Source: Annona cherimola (Eukaryota; Streptophyta; Magnoliopsida; Magnoliales; Annonaceae). From it: a stretch of 64,000 nucleotides of DNA. The translations under genes were made by a program, and so were the position numbers. The stretch is taken from assembly GCA_030490835.1 (NCBI GenBank), contig CM059972.1, positions 39,411,452-39,475,451 on the forward strand, read 5' to 3'. Position 1 is the stretch's first letter. Each line of letters starts with the position of its first letter. The notes under the pieces were generated by a model, which had not been told where the DNA came from, did no database searches, and saw only the letters and a list, made by a program, of their open reading frames with translations. Of this stretch, positions 35,976 to 48,185 are shown piece by piece.

Positions 35976-37636
35976 TGTTGGAAATATGTGGAAAATAAGC
36001 TAAATCTATGTTTTGATGATTAACAAATCAATTTGAGTAAGTCTTGGCTACTAACATGTTTGTGGAAGTGTTTAAGGGATATACATTTGAAGAAAATAGA
36101 GCATGGAAGGCCAAGTCAATCCCCAAGTCGACTCCAACATCGACTTCAATGCACCAAATCCTTCCAGAGTTGAAAATGGGAAGCTAAACTGCCGAAGTCG
36201 CAAACGAAGTCGACTTCGCATGCGACTTGGGTCGAAGTCGCAGACCAAGTCGACTCCAGTATCGACTTCAACATGACAATACCTTCCAGAGTTGAAGTCC
36301 AGACCCTGAAGTGCCGAAGTCGCACCTCAAGTCGACTCCACTTGCGACTTGAGGTGAAGTCACAGACGAAGTCGACTCCGGCATCGACTTTGATCGGGCA
36401 GAGGAGATATTTCAGAAGACAAGCTAGGATTAACTAATTTCAAGACAAGCTTGTATGAAGATGAAGATCAAGGCAACCTAGATACTCAAACTAAAACATA
36501 TGAAGACAAATCCAAGTCCAAGCAAGATGCATAAACTCAAACAAGAAGTTGTACAAGATTATATGATTCAAGACTCATGGGTTCTAAGGCTTGCAAAACA
36601 TGGAGCTAATGAAAGCAAGCTAAAATGAAGACAATGATTCAAAAGGAAGTGAAAAATGCAAGAGAACAACAAAAGGCATGAAGGAATCCAAGCAAACTAA
36701 AGCATTCCAAGTTTTCAAGTTCATCAAGATAACTGACGAAGTGAAGTCGCACACCGAAGTCGACTCCACCTGCGACTTGGGTCAAGTCGATGCCCAAGTC
36801 GACCCAACCTGGAACTTGAAGACACTACAGAAAGGCGAAATCGCACCCGAAGTCGACTCCATCTGCGACTTGGGCGAAGTCGCACCCGAAGTCGACTCCA
36901 CCTGCGACTTGGGTCGCAGCGGTTGGAAAATATTCGAACGTTGGCGCATTAAATGCGCGCCACCTACCTTCAAACGTTCGGATTCCCTCCATAATTATAA
37001 AAGGCATTCATTGTGGACGAGGGAAGAAGCTGAAAATCATTAAGTGTGCATAACTCCTACCTTCAAGAGCATTAAGTGATCAAGCCAATCCTCAGAAGAA
37101 GAACTTTGCTTCAAACTGCAAGAGCTCAACTGCTGATCCTTCAAAGCCAACTCTACAAGTTCTTCTCTGCGCCAAACTGTCTCTACACAACAGTAACGTG
37201 TAGATTCTTTCTGTTTTTTTTATTGTTGTATTGAACTTGATTTAGTTTAAGGAACTAAGATCAAGTGTAAGCAAAGTAGTGTGTGATTGGAGTGGAACTC
37301 ATCACCTAGTTGTGTTGTGGTTTGTTGATGTCCCCTAGAGCTGGAATCTAGAAGAGAGTAGTGGCTCTAATTGTATTTGTGAAATACAATAGTGGAACCT
37401 AAGTCACAAGGAGTGTGAGCTTGGAAGAGTGGAGTAGGGAGGTTGCCCGAACCACTATAAAATCTTGTGTGCTTGATTTATATTTCTTCTCTTTACATTA
37501 TATTGCTTTCCATTTCGTTTCTTCATAAAGGAGAATAGATTAATCCGGGGTAAAGTTTTTGTTTAAGTTATAAATTTTTTAAATACCCAATTCACCCCTC
37601 CTCTCTAAGGTAATTGCCATTAACTCGGGACAAATA
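35976..37636 (+). mobile_element. Solo SIRE-like copia LTR in LTR1
   Basis: Starts TGTTGGAAATATG. Its end is slightly decayed (CGGGACAAATA for CGGGACCAACA). Target duplication AATTT at 35971-35975 and 37637-37641. 1661 bp, close to the other solo copy (1663 bp). Confidence 0.92.
36115..36920 (+). repeat. AAGTCGACTT-type motif array in copia LTR
   Basis: Many copies of GAAGTCGACTCC, GCGACTTGGG and CCCAAGTCG in U3, the same type as 14370-15185 in opposite orientation. Long chance ORFs such as 36678-37043 arise from it. Confidence 0.8.
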
Positions 37637-38061
37637 AATTTTTCATAATCCAATGCTCCCATAAGGTTAAGCCCATCATTACCTACTTTCCTTTCAAATT
37701 TCACTTCTATCCGCCTTACAAGGGTTAAGTTATGAATTTTCTAGTATTTTCTACTTAACTTGATATTACCATTTAAATTCTCATAAATCAAACCATATAA
37801 TTTAAGATAATTATTCATGATATATTGATAAGTTTAAATTACCATCAAACTAGTTTAATCCTATTGACCCATATCGGCTTATAATGATTACTTGAATCAT
37901 TATTTCTAATCCTTGGCCCTAATTGCAATAATTTACCAAAATTACAAAATCATCCAAAATTCAATTAAATCACATATAAATCACGTTTATATGTCCAATG
38001 CATACAATTGAGTCCTACATAGGTTGGGGTCTCACAGTTGTTAAGGGGTTGTAGAGCAAAC

Positions 38062-41000
38062 TATGGTGCCCCAACCCGAGCATCACAACCTTACCTCAAG
38101 ATTGTTCGACTGGTAAACGTGATGAAGATTGTTGCCCTGTCACACGACGGGTTTTAACGGATATTTATCCAATTACATATATTTTTATAGGAAATTATTT
38201 TCCTTCCATTTCTCATTTCATGCATAATTAGTTCATTTCCATCCAATAATGTCATACTAGACATAATTTTCATAATATATTTCAAAACATCTCATAAATC
38301 AGATATCACTGCATGTATCATCCAAAGTTGTCAACATAAAACGTCAAAGTAAATTTACAATCATTCAACATAAGTTTTTCATAAACATAAAACTTATAAT
38401 GTTTTTCTCATTTCTTCAATGGATAGCTCCTGCTCCTTTGCCAGGTCTCTTCTTTCACCTGTCTATGGGTTTGGAAAACGAAATCGTGAGTCGAAACTCA
38501 ATAAGCAAGCTGTTTATATTTTATAGGCAATTCATTTTGAAGGCATATTTATTTAAAAGCATTTTCTCCCTTCAGTAGAGACACTTATCAAGTGATCAAC
38601 TACCTGTGGAGCAAAAACCTTTTCATAAATCATTCGTACATATTTCATAAACATTTCATAAACTTTGGATGTGCAAATTCATCATTTTCATTTATGACGT
38701 TATCCTTCATGTGAGAGTATGCTAGCACGGGAAACCTTTTTCCATGACATGATCCTTTCCATCCTTAGAGCCGGACCTACCAACTTGGCAACGTCAAGGG
38801 GGACTCCTTGTCCACTTACTACCTCGACTAGCCTACTTGATTTCCATTCCATGCATATCTTTTAGTTACCCTGGCATTATATACCTCCTTACACATGGAT
38901 CTTGTCATTCTCCTGTAGAGAATTCTTTGCACCATCCCTTCTAAACATTATTTCAATGAAACATCATTTCAAATCCATACATCATTACTTTTCATGAACA
39001 ATTGTGAAACAGCAAGCAATTCATCATCATAATTGAAATAATACTTCATAACACATTGAGATAAAGGAATGATCATCCTTAAATACTTTGTAATGAAAAC
39101 CAAAATCATTTAGAAAGCTGCTTGCTTACCTCACTTGCTTAGCTTTCCATTTCGCTTATCCCTTTGCCTTTGCCTATACATATAAGAATGATATAACATT
39201 CATATATTTCCTTTGCTTGCATTCAACTCAGTTTTCTAACCCATTTTTATTAGCATACATAATTCCTTCGACTACTCAAGTCGTTATGCCCGTATAGCAC
39301 ATACTTGTGCACTACATGGGCTATTACAATCACATTTAGTCCCCTAAGTAGGGTAATTATTCAATCACATAATAATCATCCAATAATTATTATTTTTAGG
39401 TTCATTAACCTTCATTTATCATTTATCATTTATTTTTCAAAATTCACACATCGGTGCTCATTTTAAGCACATGTTATCGCCCTAAACTTCATAAATTAAT
39501 TCCAAAATTTGAAATTAATCATTATGCACTCTAAAAAGATATATAATCATGAAATTTATCATATATTCATGCATTTTTGCACAAAATCACATTTCACAAG
39601 TCGTTTATCATCTTTGCATATCTATCCCTTCACATATGCCCATTTGGCAACGCATACATGATATATTTTGTAAAATTTCCTAATTCAGAAATTTAATCCA
39701 AATTTTAGCATGATAATTATCCTTAATTACCACTGTACTTAGGGTATTTTTATGGAATTTAACTCCACTAATCATAGATTTCCAAAACCGCAACTTTAGA
39801 ACCCATTTTTCACACGTTTAACGTGTCTTTTGACACATAACCCTAAGTAGTTTTATGAATCCGAATTTTCAGAAAATAACCCCACTTTTCTTAATTTGAA
39901 TCTAGGGTATTAACATATATTTATCATTCATAAATAGACATTTCTCAAAACAGCAACTTGTTTACCCCGTTTCGGGTCCCGTTTTCACTTCATTTAGACA
40001 TTGGTTCATAAAATCCATAAAATCAGATTTGGGGCTTAACTTCGCAAATCCTTTTTGGCATCAATAATACCCTAAACCTAGGATATTTTACCCTCAATAA
40101 CTTTCATAAATCATTTAATCTCATTTCCCCACCATTTTAAACATAAAAATGGAAAAAAATCAGGTTATATATGAAACCCTAAGTTCCACATCTTATAAAA
40201 TCAGCAGCTTATTCAAAAATCATCATATGAATTATATTAAATCATGATTTATATCCCATTATAAGTCAAATTCCATCGCAAAAAATCTGGAATTTAACAT
40301 TTATCTTGATTTATTCCTTAAGTTGTCCATAATGCTGAATTCAGGCACACTGAATTCTCAAAATCTTGAATTAATATCAAATCAAGTATTTTGATCTTAA
40401 ATTATATCATACCTTAATAACTACATTAATTAACAAAAATAATATTTTTAAGCACAAAAAATTAAGAATTTATATTTATTTTGGTATTTTTAAGCACAAA
40501 AAATTATTGGGTATATTTATACCCATCAAAACCTAATTTTTTATTTTTTTCGTGTGATATTCAATATATATTATAATTTCATGTAAAAGTTTCATCCCAA
40601 AATTCCTTTTATAAAAAGTATTAAAAATAATTTGGTGCAGCTGATCCTGACACCCGTGCAATCCCTGTTCAGGTTGATTTTCCCAGATTTGTAATTTGCA
40701 ATGTGCTTATCCTTTTAAGGCTGAAAATTGGTTATTTCCTTAATAGCCCCATAATTAAGTTTTCCAAAAAATTTTATGCTAAAAATAGTTTATTAACTAT
40801 TTCTTCCATATTTTATATTTCTGCCTCATTTCTTCTAGGTTTTGATATTTGCATCTCTTTTCAATACATATGCAAAACCCTCAATCAATACTTAATTACA
40901 TAATGTTATTAATATTTCTTTAGAGGTTTATTATGATTCAAAATCATGATTCCAATATCAAGAAGAAAACTTGGAAGTTGGAAGGCTTAAACTTAATGGG

Positions 41001-42000
41001 TACTTACCCGATTTCGTCGATTCTTTGCCCTGAGCTTCCCGAGCTGCTACCAAGCCTTGCCTTCCTCTTTTCCTTCTCCTTTTCCTCCTATTTTCTCCTC
41101 TTCCTTGCTGGGTTTGGACGTGCCCTAGCTGCTGCCCTTGGAGAAAATCCTTTTTTTTCTCCCTTTTTTCTCTCTTCTCTCTTCTCCTCTTTCTCTCTCT
41201 CCTTCTCTCTCTCCTTCTCCCCCCTGTTGGGACGTACAGCAGCTTGCTCTCCTTTTTTTCTTTTTATAAGTCACTTTTCTTGGTGCTTAAGTAACCCCCT
41301 AGGGAATTTTTAGTAAATTCTATTTTCACTTTTCCCTAGTTGCCCTCATTGCTTAGCTCTTAAGTAATCTCTTACTTGCTCTCAAGTAATCTCTTACTTG
41401 CTCAATAAGAAAGAAACTTCTCATGATAATTAGCTTAATCCATTCTATTCATATCATAGATTTCATAATTTTATTCCATCGTTTCAAATTTCGTCTCAAA
41501 CCGACGTTTCTAACTCAAGTTATGACCACTTGAATTTATCTTTTGGATTTGGGGATAAAAATAATTAATTATCATCCTATCTTATCATGATTCCCTTAAT
41601 CCAATCCATTCATAAGATTGGGCCCACCCGTCGTGAGCTTACCTTTCAAATTTCATCGAAATCTACCTTGTAGGCTTCAAGTTATGAATTTTCTATCATT
41701 TTTCATCTTAATTCCATAATTACACTTTAATCTCCATAAATTAAATCATGATTATTAACATGATTATTCATGACACCTTGTCCCCTTTAAATCCTCATTA
41801 AGCCCATCGGGTCATACCGACTCACTTTGGGCTCCGGCGATTAAATTTTTAATCATTATTCCTAATTAAACCCTAATTGTAAAATAGCATTAAATCATAA
41901 AATCATCCATAAATCATTCAAAATTCATTTAAATCACATATAAATCATGTATATATGTTCAATGCATCCCATTGACTCCTACATAGGTTGGGGTTTCACA
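38062..42000 (-). mobile_element. Solo gypsy LTR2 (A/C-like family)
   Basis: On the minus strand it starts TGTGAAACCCCAACC and ends ...GGGGCACCATA (terminal CA decayed to TA). CAAAC is duplicated at 38057-38061 and 42001-42005. 3939 bp. It has the hairpin 38487-38500 (TTCG loop), a weak GC-rich module 38745-38830, donor-like GTAAGT (41002-41007) and TATA-like TATAAAAA (41261-41268). The long pyrimidine tract at 41040-41230 is the complement of its purine-rich leader. Confidence 0.92.
39130..39173 (-). other. Exon-like module, 44 nt (LTR2)
   Basis: Minus strand: TATATGTATAG acceptor-like, then GTAAGCAAG donor. Confidence 0.6.
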
Positions 42001-42392
42001 CAAACGACCTTAAGGCCTAGGCTCTAGTAGACGACGAACTTGAAAAGAGAGGCAAGAGAGTATTTTAGGTGCAGGAAACATGAAAATAAGGCAGTAACAA
42101 GAAAATGAAATTAGGATAGCAATGGAAAAATAAAAATTAGGTAATGAGAGGAATACTTAGCAAGAGAAACTAACCAAAGGGCTAACATTTATATATAAAA
42201 CTTTAATGAGTTACTAAATGGGTCGGCGAGTTATAAAATCTCAACCCTAATCCGTTTATTTAATTAAATATTTCAACAGGTTGATGGATCATAACTCATA
42301 TGTTCCAAAATTCCAATTCAAATTCATTTATAAACGGGTTGGACGAGCGGGTTGACAGGTTGACCATGACTATTAACATCCCTAATGATGAG

Positions 42393-43059
42393 TAGGTGAC
42401 AACTCTAAGAAAATAGAGTTATCAACACTTATTTTGCACTTAGTTTGAATATTAGTTCAAGAAAATATGTAAATTTGCATAGGCTTTGTATTAATTTTCA
42501 TCATTCATGTAATTCTTGCATCCTGTGTTGTTTTCATGTATCTTATGTTGCATCGAATTAAAATTCATCTCATTTTGGTTGTTTTATTTCACTTTTATCA
42601 TTTAAGAATGCATTTATTTATTTTACTTTGTGTTGTATGAAAAGGAGGACAATTCTCATGCAAAAACTTAAGGCAAAAAGTGGATAAAATGAATCAGAAA
42701 TCACTTGAAGCTGTCAACTGTGAATATCGCACCAACAAAGTGGTGGACGTGGACACCAGATTCACTGCCTTAAGAAATTGCATCGCCATGCTATTTACAC
42801 GAAGGCTATGTGTGAAAATTTCACACGTGTGAAGCTCCAAATGCAAGGGGTTATACATTCCTCTTTTAAGGTTTCAAGAGAGGAACTTCTAGGGCTCGTG
42901 GTTGCTAAGAAAGGGGGAGAAAAACTTAGTCTTCAAAGCAAAGAGCTATCAAGAGGAGACTAAGCTTTCCACTGCAAATCTATTGGGTTTCATCTCTTCT
43001 TCTTCTCATTCTTCATTTTTTTTATTCCCCTTCTTTAGGATGATTGTAAACTTTACGTT
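42393..43059 (-). other. Unassigned old repeat DNA, possibly part of the Tat-type element
   Basis: This is the right flank of the hAT insertion, so it was contiguous with 32218 and hence with the Tat-type fragment. I see no recognisable protein. A 61-codon plus-strand ORF (42778-42963) has no supporting motif. The last 80 bp are pyrimidine-rich. Confidence 0.35.
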
Positions 43060-43925
43060 TGTAATACCCAGACCCAAGTAGGACTCATATAATTGCATTT
43101 AAGGTGTAATTATGAGTTATGTGTGAATTGATTGATTTTTGAATGATTTTTATGAATTGTTGAATTTTGCAATTAGGGTTTGCAATTAAGAGTGGTGATT
43201 AAGATTACTCACCAAAGCCCAATATGAGTCAAGATGACTAAAGGAGCTTAAGGAGGATTAGTATATGCTAATGTAGTATGAATATTTATTTTAATTTCCA
43301 TGGTTTAATTAATAGAGATTAAAATGGAAATTATGGAGTTATGTTGAAAATTATAGAAAATTCATAACTTGACGTCTATAAGGCGAAATGAGATGAAATT
43401 TGAAACACAAACTCATGATTTTGGGCTCAAAATTATGTATGGATTGGATTAAGGCCAAAGTGATGAGATTAAGGTGATAATTATTTGTTTTTAATCTCAC
43501 ACTCTAAGGTTATTTTCAAAACTCATAACTTGACGTAGAAACGTCGGTTTGAGATGAAATTTGAAACGATTGAATAAAATTATGAAATCTATGGTATGAG
43601 TAGATTATATTAAGCTAATTAGTATGAAAAATTATTTAATTGGAAAAAGGTACCTAGCATTGACTTTGTGTACCCTAGGCTACCATAGCATTTAATAAAA
43701 AGCATTTGAGATAAATGACTTGTTTTAATGCTATGCAAGGTGTCAAATTATGGTGCATGGAGCTGAATATTTTTAGATGTATTTAATGGTCAAATCCATG
43801 AAAAATTCAAGGATTAAATGCAATGTTTTAATGCCTAATATTTTAGCTCAAATGGAGCATAGGTTATGTGGCATATGTATGGACGTCCAAGGGCACTTTG
43901 GGTATGGAAATGTTATTTGTAAAAA
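43060..43925 (+). mobile_element. Gypsy LTR I, 5' part only
   Basis: Starts TGTAATACCCAGACCCAAGTAGG, parallel to the starts of C and LTR2. It has both U3 motifs (43365-43410 and 43517-43570) and a GGACGTCC (about 43881). It is cut at 43925 by element C; its remainder is not found in the window. Confidence 0.8.
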
Positions 43926-46788
43926 TGTGAAATCCTAACCCAAGTAGGCCATATGTATGCATTGAACATGTATTAGATGATTATTTATGAATTATGGAAT
44001 TATGAAGGTATTTTATGATTGTTGCTAATTATGCCAATTGGGGTTATGGATTAACATTAATGATGTGATTAATGATTTTGAGCCTAAATGAGGCAATGGG
44101 TTTAGAATGAATTATTTATGATTTTAAATGTGCAATTATATCATGAAAAATCAATTTCTATTATTTAAAATGAATTATGGAAATAAAGATGAAAATTGAC
44201 AAGTGTGAAGGAAAATATTGAAAAATTCATAACTCAACGCCTATAAGGCGGATTCAAGTGAAATTTGACATGGAAATTGTTAATGATGGACTTGGTATTA
44301 TGGAATGAAAATATTATGAAATTTTTTTATGAAATGAGAATTATGAATTTTTAAGTATAAGTTCATTTCAACCGTCAACTTTAAACGGCTATATCGGGAG
44401 CTAGAAAACTCGGATTGAGTTGAAATTTGAAACGGTTGAATGAAATGGTGAGATAATTATTTTGGATGGTTTGGATTAAGCATGGAATATTGGGAAAATG
44501 TCTGCATTGAAAAAGGTGGACAAGTTTGACCCATGCTCCACAAAAGCACCAAAGCATTAATGATGGAGTACCATACATAAATGCTTGATGCAAAAGGGAA
44601 CGTGAGGTGTCCATTGTAGGGATTTTTGGAGGGAATTTATTCATTTAAATAAAATACATAATTCCATGAATTATCTAACAATTTAATGCCTAAAATGATG
44701 AAGCTATGGGAGCATAGCTAGGTTGGCAAGACATGGACGTCCAAGGGCTTTGGGGCTGCCCAAATTGATTTTTTTTATTTTTTAAAAAATGCCACATGTT
44801 GCTGAGATGAAAGTACATGAATTATGCAAGCAATAATGGAGAGTTTCAGCAATTAAAAAATGCAAAAAGGGAGGAATATGCTGCTGAAACATGAATTGCA
44901 TTGTGGGTGAAATAATGTGCAGAAAAATGGCAGTTTTAGCTATTTTATTAATTTTTCTTAACACCAAATTTATGGAGGAATTAAAGGGTAATTAGGAGCA
45001 TAAATTACCCACATTTATACATGAAATAAAAACGAAAAATGGGATGCAAAAATCTGGACAGGTTTGGGCGTGAATTGGCAAAGCAGATTTTGGTCAAATG
45101 ATGCAGATTTTATGATTTTTGGTAAAAAGTAAAAATGCATTTTACTTGCCCATATTCACCCACCTCATATGGTAGATAAGGGAGCATTGAATGGGGGTGG
45201 AATTGCAGCACAAGTGGGCCCCACTGCTGGAAAAATTCCAGCAACATGTATAAGTACATTTCACATTACGTAGAGATGAAATTGGAGAAAATATTCTAAG
45301 TGCTGAAACGTCCAAGGGAACCAGCTGCAACTCACGAATTTTTCCAGAAAAATAGAGGAGAAAAGCAAGGGAAAAAGGGAGGAAATTTGAAGAAGAAATT
45401 ACTTCAAGTTGCTAAGATTTGATTTGCTACAAAACCAAGTAAGTATGTGATGATTTTGGGTTGTTTAACTTGAGTTCTTAAACTCAAAACTTAGAAATGA
45501 AAAGCATGCTTAAATAATCTGTAAAATTATGTTTTAACATGCCTTTGCATGAATAGGTATTGGGTATTAAGTTTTAATCATGAATTTTTAAGCTAAAGTT
45601 AATGGAAATGGAGTTATGCATGCATAAGAGATGAAAAATCCAAGTTGTTAAACCTTAAATCTACAAGATAAGTTGCTGTTTGGATTTGATGATTTGAGTA
45701 AGCTATTAATCATGTATTTATGCCAAAAATATGAGGGTTTATGCTTAAGTGATGAAATTTTGAAGTTATGGAATGCAAAGTATGGATTTTGACCTAATTT
45801 CTTAATTTTTGGGTTAAATATGTTATGGAAATGGACTTGCATGTTTTATGTATGCTATGTAGGGTAAAATACCCTATATTTAAGGTATGATGGATGCCCA
45901 AAATATTTTGGAAAAATAAACCCTAAATCTGATTTTTGTGAATTTTTGAAATAATGCATGTATGGAGTGGAAACGGGTCTCAAAACGTGTGGGTTACCCG
46001 CTGTTTTGGGAAATGGAAATGAATGAATGTTGAATATGTGTTAAAACCTAGAAAATGGGTTGAGAAAATGGATTTAATTTCTGGAAAATTCGGATTTTAG
46101 GGCTGCCCATAATTATGTGTCAAAAGACACATTAAACGGGTTCCAAACGGGTTCCAAACTTGCTGTTATGGGAACCTATGAAGAATGGATTTTAAACCCC
46201 ATGAAAATACCTTAAGAAAAGTGGTATTAAATTTTAATTAACCCGCTAAAAAATGGTTAAAATTTCTGAGTTAGGAAATTTTATGAAATGCATTATGTTT
46301 AAGTGCTAAATGAGCTTATGTGATGAGATAATGGTAAACGGGTGATGAATGACCTATGAAAAATGATTTTATGAAAAAATGCATGAAAATGAGATGAATT
46401 CCATGTATATGGATCTGTTTGAAATAATATGACATTAATCCAAAAGGACTTGATTTATGAAGCTAAGGCGTTGCTATGTACACTCATATGTGTATATTGG
46501 AAAAAATGGAAAAATGATAAAGTAAGCTTAATGAAGCTATGAATAATGTGTATGAAATGAATTTTATGATATTGGAATGAATACCCTAATTTTAGGGTTA
46601 TATATATATATGCTAGATGTATAATAGCCGAATGTGTGTAAAAGGTGCTAATATGTGCTTAATGAGCCATGTATGTGTATGATGACTTATGAGGTCAAAT
46701 AAATGATGTGTGTATATGGAATGGGTTGGAAAACTAAGTAAAATATGAGAAAAGGAAATGTAAGAAAATTCATACTATTTTCATGTAG

Positions 46789-46832
46789 GCAAAGGCAAAG
46801 AGAAAGTGACAGAGGAAAGTTAAGAAGTTCAG
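46789..46832 (+). other. Exon-like module, 44 nt (C)
   Basis: TTTTCATGTAG before and GTAAGCAAGC after. The first intron would be 1350 nt (45439-46788). It differs from A's module mainly in the middle and 3' part, while both splice sites are constant. Confidence 0.65.
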
Positions 46833-47094
46833 GTAAGCAAGCAAATTTTCTAAATGATTTTTGCTTTTTAAAATTGTTTCCATAAATGTAATTTGTATTC
46901 TAAATTGTTTGATGAAACTATGAAATTGTTTCTAATGGGTTTAAGGATGGCCATCCCTTTGCTAAATGGTGTTGAAATGATGTTTATTTCAAATGCAATG
47001 ATTATGAAATGTTTCTTTTATAACTGCTTTGTGATTTAATGTTTATGATTGAAAATCATGCTAGCATGTAAAAGATGGATTTATGAAAAGTTCA

Positions 47095-47255
47095 TGTGCA
47101 CAGGATATGAGGTCCACTTGAAGGGTATAAGCGGACCGGTTGTCTCCCCTTGGTGTGACCAAGTCGCTTGTAATAGGCCGATGGCCGGCGGCGCCCTCTC
47201 TGAAATGGGAGTTATGTGACGGATGGTCGCCTGGCTAGCTTCCATCCTAAGGGAG
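47095..47255 (+). other. GC-rich structured LTR module (C)
   Basis: Same block order as in A: TAAGCGGACCGG, CCAAGTCGCTTG, GGCCGATGGCC, CGCCTGGCTAGC. Confidence 0.6.
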
Positions 47256-47436
47256 ATATGATGATCATGTTCATATTTTTCATATGGAATTATGCATATG
47301 AGACCCGTGATGGGTACAGGATTTCATGTTTTCAAGATATACCTTTAGATAAGGTATAAGATGCTTTCCAAGTTGATTTGAAATGAAAAATATTGCCCGA
47401 AATGAATTGCCTGAAAAATGAAAATAGCTTGCTTAT

Positions 47437-47450
47437 TGAGTTTCGACTCA
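47437..47450 (+). other. Conserved LTR hairpin, TTCG tetraloop (C)
   Basis: TGAGT-TTCG-ACTCA. UUCG is an especially stable RNA tetraloop. LTR1 and LTR2 have the same loop. Confidence 0.7.
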
Positions 47451-47905
47451 CGTTTTCGTTTTCCAAACCAAAAGACAGGTGATGGACAGGATATGGCAAA
47501 GGAGCTAGCACCGACATAAGGAATTCATGGAGAAAGTCATGTTATGCAATTATGTGAAATGATTGTAAATTATATGAAATGTTTTATGTTGAATAGATGT
47601 CAACTATTCGAATGCTTTGTATGGATGACTATGCTTTATATATGCAAAGACATCTGATTTAGAAAAAAATAAAATGAAATGTCACTAAACAGCATGTTTG
47701 TATGAAATGAATGGTTCCAAATATCTTAGAAATGTAAGATAATGAATTTATCAGAATATGAAGTGTTTTATGACCACAATTACAGGATAAATATCCGATA
47801 AATCCCGCCGTATGACAGGGCAACAATCCTGTCACATTTACCAATCAATTCGATCTTGAGGTAAGGGCTAGGATGTAAAGCTCGGGTTTGGGGCGCCACA
47901 GAGCT

Positions 47906-47917
47906 TGGTATCAGAGC
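47906..47917 (+). other. Primer binding site of C (initiator Met tRNA)
   Basis: TGGTATCAGAGC six bases after the LTR. Donor-like ATTG/GTAAAT at 47926. Confidence 0.9.
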
Positions 47918-48185
47918 ATGGATTGGTAAATAGGTGTGGAAAATTTCTAAGTATAGGAAAGTTGACAAAATATGAAGAAATATACATGATTAACAATGAT
48001 TATGCGATGAATTAGACATGATTAAATGATGCTTATGCATGATCATAACATGATGAAATGCATGTTAGATGAGGAAATGGATATGCTCATATGATGAATA
48101 GGTATGCTCATGATATGATGAAATGCATGCCATATGATAATGAATTATGTTGTTGCAATGCAATTTGATTGCTATGTTTATACAG

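Larger units (their letters stand above)
32418..38036 (-). mobile_element. Solo gypsy LTR1 (A/C-like family)
   Basis: On the minus strand it runs TGTGAGACCCCAACC... to ...GGGGCGCCACA, with GTTGT duplicated at 32413-32417 and 38037-38041. Nothing internal is attached, so it is a solo LTR. Its own length is about 3.95 kb after removing the nested copia LTR. It carries the hairpin (32848-32861, TTCG loop), GC-rich module (33040-33195), exon-like module, donor-like site (34849-34854) and a TATA-like TATAAAAAG (35041-35049). Confidence 0.95.
32227..42384. mobile_element. hAT-type MITE split by two solo LTRs
   Basis: Ends TAGGGGTGTTAA and TTAACATCCCTA form 12-bp inverted repeats (one mismatch), flanked by a perfect 8-bp duplication ATGATGAG (32219-32226 and 42385-42392). 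Without LTR1 and LTR2 it is about 590 bp (32227-32417, 38042-38061, 42006-42384). Subterminal AACCC/CGGGTT motifs recur and TTTATTAACCCATTT is tandemly repeated. There is no transposase. The 8-bp target site indicates hAT. Confidence 0.85.
43926..47900 (+). mobile_element. 5' LTR of C
   Basis: 3975 bp, TGTGAAATCC to GGGGCGCCACA. U3 motifs at 44221-44275 and 44400-44440, TATAAGTA at 45249, donor-like GTAAGT at 45439, GC-rich module at 47095-47255. Confidence 0.93.

Noticed and set aside
36678..37043. 121-codon ORF in the copia LTR, and similar ones at 14725, 49597, 58117 and 58678
   Set aside because: All run through AAGTCGAC repeat arrays that stay open on both strands; solo LTRs carry no genes.
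40933..41313. 126-codon hydrophobic Phe/Ser/Leu ORF
   Set aside because: It is the complement of the purine-rich leader of minus-strand LTR2.
32418..42000. LTR1 and LTR2 as the two LTRs of one element
   Set aside because: They have different 5-bp duplications and only 20 bp of hAT sequence between them, with no PBS or PPT.
42778..42963. Short plus-strand ORF in the unassigned block
   Set aside because: 61 codons, no motif, no homologue in the window.
48147..48185. Upstream in-frame ATG for ORF1 of C
   Set aside because: The added 13 residues lie in leader DNA, and A and B share only the ATG that follows the acceptor-like AG.
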